From positions 12,210,278-12,274,277 of the forward strand of contig NC_134030.1 of the NCBI RefSeq assembly GCF_964204645.1: a stretch of DNA of 64,000 nucleotides, read 5' to 3'. A program made the position numbers and the translations under genes. The notes under the pieces are model-generated. The model was not told the DNA's origin. It did no database searches and saw nothing but the letters and a program-made list of their open reading frames with translations. Source of the DNA: Tubulanus polymorphus (lineage: Eukaryota; Nemertea; Palaeonemertea; Tubulaniformes; Tubulanidae). This document shows, piece by piece, positions 59,201 to 64,000 of this stretch (position 1 is its first letter; every line of letters starts with the position of its first letter).

Positions 59201-61136
59201 CAGGAATTTGGATTTCAGTATCAAGGAAAGGTAAAAGATTAGGACCCAGTTCAAAAGCGATTCAATGAAACGAAGTTTGATGGCCTTATGATCCAACTTT
59301 TTAGGGTTTTTAGTGGGTATCATAGCATACGCGATATAGCCGAACACATTCACATGTCTAAGATCTGGTTTTCATTCATACCAGAGTTCTTATGGGGTTA
59401 CATGTGTGTAGGTCATCCAAGATAGCCGCCACAGTTATGTCGGTGTCTTATATATCCACTTTGGAGCTGGTTACTGCTCTAAGGAGTTAGAGCAGTGTTT
59501 TAGACTGATTTCCTTCATACTTAAAACTGTGGTACGATGGGAGGAGGATGAGTTTTACATATACACAGAGCTGCCAACCGTTCCGCATCTTGCGGGACAG
59601 TCACGGAATTTCATCGGCTGTCCCGCTGTTCTGAAGAGTATTGAAAATGCCACAAATTTTTTGAGAATAAGCTTTTGTCACGGAAAATGTCATGGTTTTT
59701 TTTAATTTCAATATTTTCAATGGAAAGTTGGCTCTTTTCCACTAGCGGTAGGGGAATAAGTAGACGACATACATCGCGCTATACATGATAAGGCAAGTGT
59801 TCAATGTGGCGCTAGCAGACGGTACTTAGGAATGATCTGATATAGCAAGTGAACAAACACTGTGGAGCTAGCAGTCAGTACTTAACTTTCCCACCCATCG
59901 AGTTACATTTCCTGTCCGTGAATTTTAAGAAACTTTCATTCATGATGCAGCTCTCTTCACCTGGGCACAAGATAAGTGCTTGATTTTTTTAAGTTAAAAA
60001 GCTGAAATGCTGAAATGTTTGGATGTCCCTGAAAATTGATGGCTGTGCCCAAAAATGAGGATTTCTGTGCCTCAAAACAATTTGCAGGGGTTGGCAGCTC
60101 TGATATATAGGTCATCGAAAGCAACCAAATTTCTGTGTGAAATAGGTATTATGGATCTCGTTCTTGCTCAATAATCTATAGTTTTTCATAGTTATACTGA
60201 TTTTCATATGACCTTGTGCCGGTATGTGTATTTAAGGCAGGAGGGGGGATAAGACCCAGCGTTTTTGATGCATATATCTTATTAAAGATGACCCCCACAT
60301 ATTGAAACCCATTTTGTGAGATGAATAAGAATATGTACCCTATTACAATATATGACTCTCCCTCACTGGCAGAGGGGTATTTACATACGTGTAGTTGACT
60401 TCAAGTAACTGCCTTTTACGGGTTTTTCTGCCCCCCTCCCCCAATGTCCTATCTTATAACCCAAGAATTGCATCATTTCATCGTGGGGCTCTTGTCTAGT
60501 TCTCTCTAGCTCTTTCAGTATTAATGTAATAAAGGAATTTGAAAATTTTGTGTGATCCATAGCTTTTGAATAAATCACTTGGGATACTCTGTAGAAAGAA
60601 AATAAACTTGTGTGATGACTTATTTATTTAGTGTGGATTGGCAATTAAACCAGGAACTCCAGTTGATGTTGTGAAGCCATATGCAGAGATGATTGACATG
60701 GTTTTAGTGATGACAGTGGAACCTGGATTTGGAGGACAGAAATTCATGGAAGACATGATGCCTAAGGTACAGGTCGACATGTTATTTGGATCCTATACAT
60801 GAATACTACTTATTGCATTTATTTTGACTGAATATATAATTTTCAGGTTCAATATTTGAGAGATAGATATCGAACACTTGATATTGAAGTTGATGGTGGC
60901 ATAAGTTTAGCCACAATCAATCACTGCGCTGAGGTAAGCCCCATAAATGACTTAATTCTATATTTTTCTGATAGGAAGAAATCTACTCTGCATAATACAT
61001 TTATTGATTTCAGGCTGGAGCTAATATGATCGTTTCAGGAAGTGCCGTTGTAAAAAGTGACACACCCAGGGAAACTATCAATACTATGAGAGAAGCTGTC
61101 AACACAGTAATTCAGAGATCTCAAATAGACAGATAG
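28961..61136 (+). CDS. RPE: Ribulose-phosphate 3-epimerase, five coding exons
   Basis: Interconverts ribulose-5-phosphate and xylulose-5-phosphate in the cytosolic pentose phosphate pathway. Exons 28951-29209, 29684-29791, 60632-60766, 60847-60933 and 61014-61136 have GT donors and AG acceptors and are all phase 0; coding starts at ATG 28961. The product has 233 residues (animal enzymes are close to 228). It is a TIM barrel with PSILNSD (Ser16), [13 protein letters not shown] (metal ligands His41, Asp43), DMHMMV (His75), VEPGFGGQ (148-155), EVDGGI (Asp180) and VSGSAV (phosphate loop). All four metal ligands are present and there is no stop or frameshift, so it should be functional. Intron 2 is 30,840 bp and full of transposons. 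A poly(A) signal follows at 61170. Confidence 0.96.
29546..29557 (+). repeat. Poly-C run in RPE intron 2 approach
   Basis: Homopolymer of about twelve C in the intron between exons 1 and 2. No gene is seen in this intron. Confidence 0.8.
29684..29791 (+). CDS. RPE: RPE exon 2
   Basis: 36 codons (residues 84-119), acceptor TTTTCTTTTAG, donor GTAATTG. Includes [10 protein letters not shown]. The frame stays open past the donor to about 30020, but that tail is intron. Confidence 0.93.
29792..30706. other. Start of RPE intron 2, no gene seen
   Basis: Short frames only, without motifs. Confidence 0.5.
30707..31053. repeat. 173-bp tandem duplication
   Basis: Units at 30707-30879 and 30880-31053 start GTTTGCAAATGAGGGTATG and end AATAATCTTCA. 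They differ at only a handful of bases, so the duplication is recent. Confidence 0.9.
31445..31625 (+). repeat. Dispersed repeat, copy 1 (pair with 32765-32965)
   Basis: Shares AATATTGTGA, CCAATCTTTTTA, ACATGTAAYTTGACAA and the end GTTCTGYTTTATTRTATRGACTAG with 32765-32965. Similarity ends at ACTAG in both. Confidence 0.7.
32005..32478. mobile_element. MITE 1 with TACCGTATTTTCCGGC inverted ends
   Basis: 474 bp. The left end TACCGTATTTTCCGGC is mirrored at the right by GCCGGAAAATAAGGTA, with repeated CAATAAGCCGA motifs inside both ends. No coding. Homologous to MITE 2 in inverse orientation. TA at both tips suits a TA target site. Confidence 0.8.
32765..32965 (+). repeat. Dispersed repeat, copy 2
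   Basis: Diverged copy of 31445-31625. It lies between the two MITEs. Confidence 0.7.
33092..33654. mobile_element. MITE 2, inverted relative to MITE 1
   Basis: 563 bp from TACTGTATTTTCCGGCC to GGCCGGAAAATACGGTA. The interior matches MITE 1 on the opposite strand (TTTTTACCCAAAATAT, TTGAGGTCATTATTTACTA, TTTAGGCTAAAAAACTGCCC). Confidence 0.8.
33655..34433. other. No gene seen
   Basis: AT-rich. One 83-codon plus-strand frame has no recognisable motif. Confidence 0.45.
34434..37269 (-). pseudogene. Mutator-like (MULE) transposase, multi-exon, C2H2 + DDE + SWIM
   Basis: Exon 1 (37220-37269) starts [10 protein letters not shown]. Exon 2 (36852-36968) holds a C2H2 finger ([18 protein letters not shown]...CH). 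Exon 3 runs from 36637. Junctions fit GT-AG and keep frame (phase 2 twice). Exon 3 contains the MULE catalytic domain: [15 protein letters not shown] (first Asp), [15 protein letters not shown] (second Asp), [10 protein letters not shown], and [13 protein letters not shown] (Glu). It ends in a SWIM finger [16 protein letters not shown]. Lesions: TGA at 35926-35928, TAA at 34882-34884 and a frameshift near 34800. Otherwise the protein is nearly whole (about 850 residues). Terminal repeats were not found. Confidence 0.85.
37747..38050. repeat. Degenerate 75-92 bp tandem repeat, about four units
   Basis: Units begin with versions of AGTAGAAACAGTAACATATC and contain ACACATYTAATTA and CAATTATTGCTATAT. 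The array ends just left of the piggyBac B insertion site. Confidence 0.75.
38087..40341 (-). mobile_element. piggyBac element B with TTAA target duplication
   Basis: Left tip TTAA (38083-38086) followed by CCCTTACTGAGCGG. Right tip CGCACTAAGGG followed by TTAA (40342-40345). Read inwards the tips are CCCTTACTGAGCGGAA and CCCTTAGTGCGCTGAA, imperfect terminal inverted repeats. The length is 2255 bp with one transposase gene inside. This is the classic piggyBac signature. Confidence 0.93.
38433..40136 (-). pseudogene. piggyBac B transposase with internal catalytic deletion
   Basis: ATG at 40136 ([11 protein letters not shown]), acidic N-terminus, frameshifts near 40020 and 39340, then the catalytic frame 38433-39374. 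[13 protein letters not shown] holds the first Asp and [17 protein letters not shown] the second. After VAFRKDDK the sequence jumps to [20 protein letters not shown]: the segment with the third Asp (VKWKD-type) and the GVDxADQ box is missing without breaking the frame. The C-terminus retains [15 protein letters not shown], the first two Cys of the finger, then stops early. It could not transpose on its own, but the ends look intact. Confidence 0.9.
40444..42066 (-). pseudogene. DUF4806-like gene remains (three exon-like blocks)
   Basis: Block 1 (about 41750-42066, acceptor at 42067) is Ser/Pro-rich ([20 protein letters not shown]). Block 2 (41257-41414, donor GTGAGT) has [20 protein letters not shown] and [20 protein letters not shown], like the start of a DUF4806 domain (VLRxLN...LPxxSLDDL). 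Block 3 (40444-40660) has [19 protein letters not shown] and [16 protein letters not shown], like its end (WLxxAxDR). Block 3 has an in-frame TAA (after ASNDMIE), and a dispersed repeat sits between blocks 2 and 3, where the domain middle should be. It is therefore probably a decayed copy. The function of the domain is unknown. Confidence 0.4.
40680..40870 (+). repeat. Dispersed repeat, copy of 26880-27060
   Basis: TCGCTGATTGG, CCATTTA, CAGAAGCCT, TTACAAGC and TTTGAATCCCTTGA in the same order and orientation. Confidence 0.7.
42857..44882 (-). pseudogene. En/Spm (CACTA)-type transposase, broken
   Basis: ATG at 44882 ([15 protein letters not shown]), an acidic N-terminal region (44640-44882 and 44276-44689 in different frames), then the nuclease part 43918-44286 with [33 protein letters not shown] and [20 protein letters not shown]. 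Further on come [20 protein letters not shown] (about 43800-43880) and 43139-43630 with [13 protein letters not shown] and [16 protein letters not shown]. The C-terminal frame is 42857-43135. These are in-order blocks of the animal En/Spm transposases. At least four frame changes make it inactive. Confidence 0.8.
45395..45482. repeat. Possible En/Spm subterminal repeats
   Basis: A cluster of related words (GTGCCGACAAAA, TACCGACAGCCG, GCTGCCGATGACGGGCCGAT) lies upstream of the En/Spm gene, like the CCGA-rich subterminal repeats of CACTA elements. A matching opposite end was not found. Confidence 0.4.
45500..45757 (-). pseudogene. LINE endonuclease (EEP) fragment
   Basis: [20 protein letters not shown] matches the L/VxGDFNART motif of LINE apurinic-type endonucleases, with the catalytic Asn changed to Asp. 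It is followed by [13 protein letters not shown]. It lies downstream, on the same strand, of an ORF1-like piece at 46057-46323, the right order for one decayed LINE. Confidence 0.6.
46057..46323 (-). pseudogene. LINE ORF1-like fragment
   Basis: [24 protein letters not shown] and a Lys-rich MQKKKNLK segment follow the pattern of the ORF1 C-terminal domain (HRxG/P...RPIIxxF...R). Short and truncated. It lies 300 bp upstream of the endonuclease relic. Confidence 0.5.
46324..47886. other. No gene seen; foldback at 47026-47160 and repeat at 47360-47515
   Basis: CCCCGCATAAGTCGTAGCCC (about 47026-47045) is inverted as GGGGCTACGACTTACGC (about 47140-47156), forming a 135-bp foldback. The inverted copy of the 6405-6530 repeat follows. 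Confidence 0.65.
47887..49334 (-). CDS. PolyQ / BEN-domain protein, six predicted exons
   Basis: Predicted exons (minus): 49290-49334 ([15 protein letters not shown]), 48745-48852 (acidic Ser, [16 protein letters not shown]), 48582-48612 (basic, CLFKSRRKQ), 48251-48497 (Gln-rich, about 60% Q), 47959-48169 and 47887-47903 (ends ANPS, TGA). All ten splice sites are GT/AG with good consensus. Exon 5 reads as a BEN domain: [38 protein letters not shown] domains bind DNA or chromatin partners, so a nuclear role is inferred. Exons 1-4 keep one frame, but the frame enters exon 5 one base off; one extra base in the CAA/CAG tract would restore it. Antisense within RPE intron 2. Upstream exons may exist. 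Confidence 0.55.
48270..48485 (-). repeat. CAA/CAG trinucleotide tract
   Basis: Imperfect CAA/CAG repeat with CCA, CTA and GAA interruptions. It codes the Gln-rich segment of the BEN-domain gene; long open frames on the opposite strand are shadows of it. Confidence 0.9.
49335..50729. other. No gene seen
   Basis: Non-coding by inspection. Includes an AACAATGGTTACCATTGTTG palindrome near 49923-49942. Confidence 0.5.
50730..51134 (-). pseudogene. SGNH-hydrolase-like fragment, retroelement gag/ORF1-type
   Basis: 134-residue open frame with a charged helical lead ([20 protein letters not shown]) and then [12 protein letters not shown]...[13 protein letters not shown]...[10 protein letters not shown]. 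The SDS and GTN motifs resemble blocks I and III of SGNH domains, which occur in gag/ORF1-like proteins of some retroelements. Just upstream a different frame has [17 protein letters not shown], a Cys-rich finger. Next to gypsy 2 but its membership is unclear. The catalytic Gly-Asp-Ser is Ser-Asp-Ser and the His triad residue is not visible. Confidence 0.4.
51784..53433 (-). pseudogene. Gypsy 2 pol remnant
   Basis: RT has [40 protein letters not shown] and YLDD (52760-52771). Right after FWAANLKL it jumps to the integrase linker [14 protein letters not shown] and [20 protein letters not shown] (first integrase Asp). After TKWPEAWP it jumps again to [19 protein letters not shown] and the C-terminal [11 protein letters not shown]...KKWLGPYIV (GPY/F motif). 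The second Asp and Glu of the integrase are gone. Confidence 0.85.
53440..54235 (-). pseudogene. Gypsy 2 gag
   Basis: [20 protein letters not shown] starts the capsid, followed by a frame change near 53900, [11 protein letters not shown], an in-frame TAA at 53693-53695, a coiled stretch ([20 protein letters not shown]) and the CCHC knuckle. Its first part is the parent-like sequence of the 8937-9110 fragment. Confidence 0.85.
54202..55801 (-). pseudogene. SAP-SWIM-YqaJ protein, 3' truncated
   Basis: Exon 1 (55647-55801, ATG at 55801) encodes a SAP DNA-binding motif (residues about 31-50: [10 protein letters not shown]...SGRRADLI). Exon 2 starts at 55387; the junction is GT-AG and in frame (cg|g). 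It contains a conserved N-terminal block ([13 protein letters not shown]), an Asp-rich linker, a SWIM finger [13 protein letters not shown] (54883-54921), then the start of a YqaJ-like exonuclease ([35 protein letters not shown]). Coding breaks at about 54235, where gypsy 2 gag sequence begins, so most nuclease catalytic residues are lost. One in-frame TGA lies near 55087, at an expected Arg codon. Such proteins are common in transposon-rich invertebrate genomes; function unproven. Confidence 0.75.
56186..56222 (+). repeat. Short hairpin repeat, copy of 9370-9398
   Basis: GCCTACAATAATAACAATAG followed by GACGGCTCCGGCCGTC, a palindrome. The change from the 9.4-kb copy is compensated in both arms (GACAGC/GCTGTC to GACGGC/GCCGTC). 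Confidence 0.7.
56468..56612. repeat. About 40-46 bp minisatellite
   Basis: Three to four copies of a unit with GATTGTCGACCGATTCTACT and GACAATGTCTACAATCCT. The last copy is shorter. Confidence 0.8.
56613..57519. other. No gene seen; short AACAAGAGGCCCATGGGCCT repeat end at 56910
   Basis: Only a palindromic short motif of the kind that begins many dispersed repeats in marine invertebrates. Confidence 0.45.
57520..57621 (-). repeat. tRNA-derived SINE head
   Basis: On the minus strand GGCCTCGGTAGCTCAGTGAG contains a pol III A box (TAGCTCAGTGAGATAAGG, 57594-57612), and GGTTCGAGTCC a B box (57542-57552). The ends do not pair into an acceptor stem, and the spacing fits a SINE or tRNA pseudogene, not a working tRNA. 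Confidence 0.65.
57622..59565. other. No gene seen; promoter-like motifs near 58240-58340
   Basis: TGACGTCA at 58242-58249 and AAGATGGCGG (YY1-type) at 58331-58340 lie within 100 bp. No exon could be tied to them. Confidence 0.4.
59566..60102. mobile_element. hAT-type MITE, 14-bp perfect inverted ends
   Basis: CAGAGCTGCCAACC at the left is exactly inverted as GGTTGGCAGCTCTG at the right, 537 bp apart. The interior has a TCCCGC/GCGGGA hairpin region and no coding. Flanks ATATACA and ATATATA are consistent with a decayed 8-bp target duplication. CAGRGNTGCCAA is a common hAT terminus. Confidence 0.85.
60103..60631. other. End of RPE intron 2, no gene seen
   Basis: No supportable frame. Confidence 0.5.
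60632..60766 (+). CDS. RPE: RPE exon 3
   Basis: 45 codons (residues 120-164), starts CGLAIKPGT, acceptor TTATTTATTTAG, donor GTACAG. Confidence 0.95.
60847..60933 (+). CDS. RPE: RPE exon 4
   Basis: 29 codons (residues 165-193) with [10 protein letters not shown], acceptor AATTTTCAG, donor GTAAGC. Confidence 0.95.
61014..61136 (+). CDS. RPE: RPE last exon
   Basis: Residues 194-233 then TAG. Begins [12 protein letters not shown]. Acceptor TTGATTTCAG. Confidence 0.95.
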   Translation, partial: AGANMIVSGSAVVKSDTPRETINTMREAVNTVIQRSQIDR

Positions 61137-61169
61137 TCATAGTCAAAATATAGAATCATGTAAGAAAGT

Positions 61170-61175
61170 AATAAA
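61170..61175 (+). terminator. RPE: Poly(A) signal of RPE
   Basis: AATAAA 34 bases after the RPE stop codon. Confidence 0.8.
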
Positions 61176-62286
61176 GAGTAATGTATAATTCAGGTACTTT
61201 CACTTTCTTTATCGTATTCCTAAATTTTTGGATTCGCATTCAACTTGAACTTTGTGGTTGCCTTGCCAACACATGTTTATCCCCCAAACATCCCCAGAAT
61301 AACTGCCCACACCTAGGGCCAGCATCAAATGGTGAATTGTCATTTATACAGCGCGGTATCCTTCAACAGTTCAAATGCGCTTTCCAATGGTATGCCGAAC
61401 AAGATTGCATAATCGCTGAGGAAAATTTCATGGAAGAACTATAAATGGAAAACCCGGGCTAAAATAAAACATGATTTCCGATTGGCTAATAATGACACCA
61501 TCAAAGCTGGGCATGTAGCTGCGCACTCTGAGACTGTGGCGAGTCTCTTTGCCATCAGGTTAGAATCCCTACCGCAGCAGGATGGTAGCATCAGGATAAT
61601 TTGTGAGAGTTGAAGGACCATAAACAGAGAACACTATGGATCAAAATGTTGAGATAGTCTCATGTATGTGGTCGAACAGAGTTAATCTTAAATGTTTGAG
61701 TGATTCAGCTGGATAGTATAACCTTTTAATCTCACACACTTTGAAAAGCACTTTGACCCGTGCATTTTCTTTGATAATCACCATACTTTGAAGCCTTTAC
61801 AAATCATTTACTCAGCATTCGACACAGCATTAGAGTGATGTTACAAATAATAAAATACAGATTTAATGCAGTGCATTCCCTATAACATATTATAATTTTT
61901 GCCTGGTTGCTGATGAACTAATTCATTATGTATGGCCCTGATTCACAAGAAAAACCAGTGACTTTGTCGATGACAATGGAATTTTCAATGGTTGTCTCAT
62001 AGAATCAGTATAAAGGACTGAACACCTACTAAAAACGTCTTCATCTCAGTTCTGCCTATAGTGAGACACCAATGCTGGTTTCAAGTTCTGCGATGAAAAT
62101 ATACCCAGTTTCGACGTCTTAGCAGACTTAATGGAGAATATCTAATAGTATATATAATTGATTTTACCTGAGAAATTCTAAATTTGTTTAGCGCTAAGAA
62201 TGCCTTAAACTTCACGATAATATGGATATTGTAAAAAATATAATGATATGAATAGCATGAAAATACTGTAATCACCCCCAGTTAAA
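61176..62286. other. No gene seen
   Basis: Intergenic. A tRNA-like patch at about 61510-61580 (GAGACT/AGTCTC hairpin, then GGTTAGAATCC) is too weak to call. Confidence 0.45.
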
Positions 62287-62601
62287 TGTAATAAGTGTTA
62301 CCCAGTTGTGTTACAGTTATTGTATAGTTATTGTATGTATAGTGTTTATATGGTATACTGACTTCAGTCTGTTCAGTGTGAATCATTCAGTGTTTATTCT
62401 TGACTTACCCCTATAAACTGTACCTATATAAATATATGTTTACTGACCACAGTCAGTCCCAGCCACAGTACTTTAATAAATGTTCAACATTATAATATTA
62501 TACATCTGGTGTCGTCGTTAATTTTATGGGTGTTGTTCGACCCTGGAGCTTGGATCCGAAAAGGAATTGGGTATTTCGGCCCTGGATTTTCATCCGTAAC
62601 A
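62287..62601 (+). repeat. Probable 5' LTR of gypsy 3
   Basis: Starts TGTAATAAGTGTTACCC, has TATATAAATATATG (TATA-like, about 62428) and AATAAATG (about 62475), and ends GTAACA four bases before the primer site. The start is a guess, since the 3' LTR is outside the window. Confidence 0.6.
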
Positions 62602-62605
62602 GAAA

Positions 62606-62624
62606 TTGGGGGCTCGTCCGGGAG
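62606..62624 (+). other. Primer-binding site, tRNA-Pro type
   Basis: TTGGGGGCTCGTCCGGGAG, the same primer type as in gypsy 1. Confidence 0.85.
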
Positions 62625-62679
62625 CCACGGACTTTGAAGACGACTTTTAGCACATTTGGACGTGTTTGTGGCAGAACCA

Positions 62680-64000
62680 ATGAAACGAGGAAAAGTTTTT
62701 GCAGTACTTCTGTTGTTATCTGTGCTGTTTTATAAAGGTACTGTACCGTTTCATATTTGGTATCGTTTAGGACTCGTAGATATGTTGCCCTCTGTGGAAT
62801 CGTTTATTGATTCGCCAAGTAGTGAACAAATTGAGACTTTACGTAAAAGTGAATTAGTTCAGCTTGCTGAGCATTATAACGTCTCATTTAGAAAATCACA
62901 GAAAAAGGAACATATTAAACTCTGTATTATAGAACATTGCGTCAAATCTGGTCTTTTAAGCGAAGTTGAAATGTAGCAGGCAATTCCTGATAAGACAAAA
63001 AATGAGGCCGGAGAGATGGAAGCTACTTTAATTCGTAGAATGGAGCTCGAGTTCGAAGCAGAGGAACGGGAACGAGAACGCAAACACCAATTAGAAATCA
63101 AACGTCTTGAGAGTGAACATCAGCTGCGCTTTTTGGAGTTGGAGTCACGTGTCCAAGGCTTTCCGGCTCATAGGAATGAGTTCGATGTCACTCGTCACAT
63201 ACGTCTAGTACCGAAATTTCAAGAAGCTGAAATAGATAAGTACTTTTTACATTTTGAGAAAGTAGCCAATAATCTTAAGTGGCCTAGAGAGTGTTGGACA
63301 TTGCTACTCCAAAGTGTTTTGATTGGAAAGCTCAAGAAGCATATTCATCTCTCTATGCCGAAGAAAGTGCTGACTATGACATAGTTAAGACTGCTATATT
63401 AAAAGCTTACGAACTTGTACCGGAAGCTTATAGACAGAAGTTTCGTAATCGAAAAAAATCTCCCAATGAAACATATGTTGAATTTGCCAGAGAAAAAGAA
63501 ACGTTATTTAGTCGTTGGTGTGATTCAAAAAATGTAAAAGACTATGATTCTTTGAAACAATTGTTATTAGAACAAGAATTTAAACAATGTATTAGTAGTG
63601 ATATTAGAACATATGTCGATGAACAGAAAATAGATAGTTCGTCAAAAGCTGCCAGCTCTGCTGATGATTATGCTCTGACACACAAAATCAGCTTTGAGTC
63701 AGGTTCTGCTAGTAATTTTCCGGCTTCGGATTCTCGAAATGTGTCAAAATTTCAAAGAAATTTCAATAATCCTAGTAATACGCAAAATTGGACTCAGGGT
63801 AGAAGAAATAAAGGTATTTGGTGTAATTACTGTAAAAAATCCAGTCATACTCTAAGTACATGTTTTTCTCTTCAGAAAAAGAATATTTGGTGTAATTACT
63901 GTAAAAAATCCAGTCATACTCTAAGTACATGTTTTTCTCTTCAGAAAAAGAATGAGAGGGGTGAGAACCAGAGGTCAGTCGAGACAAAACCGATCGGTCT
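62680..64000 (+). pseudogene. Gypsy 3 gag, SCAN-like capsid, broken
   Basis: ATG at 62680; the frame opens earlier at a TTG, which I do not use. The N-terminus is hydrophobic, followed by a short helical domain (SEQIETLRKSELVQLAEHYN). An in-frame TAG lies at 62974-62976. The frame resumes with a strongly charged coiled coil (EFEAEERERERKHQLEIKRL) and the capsid start (VTRHIRLVPKFQEAEIDKYF). A one-base loss near 63335 shifts the frame; the rest (AYELVPEAYRQKFRN, ETYVEFAREKETLFSRW) follows in the new frame to two CCHC knuckles. The region resembles the SCAN-like gag of invertebrate gypsy elements. It continues beyond the window. Confidence 0.8.
63815..63952 (+). repeat. 69-bp exact tandem duplication of the gag zinc knuckle
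   Basis: Units 63815-63883 and 63884-63952 each encode one CCHC knuckle (CNYCKKSSHTLSTC) plus a short spacer. 69 is a multiple of three, so the frame is kept. No difference between units was seen. Confidence 0.92.

Larger units (their letters stand above)
62287..64000 (+). mobile_element. Ty3/gypsy element 3, 5' part (runs off window)
   Basis: Probable 5' LTR, tRNA-Pro primer site and gag on the plus strand. The element lies 1.1 kb downstream of RPE. Its gag is unlike those of gypsy 1 and 2. Confidence 0.8.

Noticed and set aside
61510-61580. tRNA-like element downstream of RPE
   Set aside because: It has a hairpin and a weak B-box-like word, but the A box and T stem are poor.

Overview
The window is animal nuclear DNA, not bacterial. 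It is AT-rich, has GT-AG introns, a poly(A) signal, simple repeats and a dense mixture of decayed transposons. The families present (piggyBac, Harbinger, IS630/Tc1-like, MULE, En/Spm, Ty3/gypsy, LINE, hAT MITEs) suggest a marine invertebrate; I cannot place the phylum from sequence alone.

The one clear conserved host gene is ribulose-phosphate 3-epimerase (RPE) on the + strand. Five coding exons (28951-29209, 29684-29791, 60632-60766, 60847-60933, 61014-61136) join in phase 0 into a 233-residue enzyme with all metal ligands, followed by AATAAA at 61170. Intron 2 is 30.8 kb and holds almost everything between 29.8 and 60.6 kb.

Left third (1-28 kb): relics of Harbinger (14-400, perhaps 600-1130), an IS630/Tc1-type transposase (3371-4776), a zinc-finger pseudogene (7150-8110) and piggyBac, gag and LINE scraps. 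A piggyBac copy (about 13.85-23.34 kb) is split by a Ty3/gypsy element with 217-bp LTRs (14295-21040). Then come a hairpin/minisatellite element (23.67-25.24 kb), a LINE 3' fragment (25.6-26.4 kb) and dispersed repeats.

RPE intron 2: two related inverted MITEs (32.0 and 33.1 kb), a multi-exon MULE transposase (34.4-37.3 kb), a piggyBac with TTAA-flanked ends (38087-40341), DUF4806-like exons (40.4-42.1 kb), an En/Spm transposase (42.9-44.9 kb), LINE pieces (45.5-46.3 kb), a six-exon antisense polyQ/BEN-domain gene (47.9-49.3 kb), a deletion-derivative gypsy (51.6-54.2 kb) abutting a truncated SAP-SWIM-YqaJ gene (54.2-55.8 kb), a minisatellite, a tRNA-derived SINE and a hAT-type MITE (59.6-60.1 kb).

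Right end: downstream of RPE a third gypsy begins (LTR about 62287-62601, tRNA-Pro primer site, broken gag) and leaves the window. I found no tRNA or rRNA gene, CRISPR array or operon. Nothing here proves a new biological system. The best leads are the BEN/polyQ gene, the SAP-SWIM-YqaJ gene and a gag with an apparent RRM-like N-terminus.
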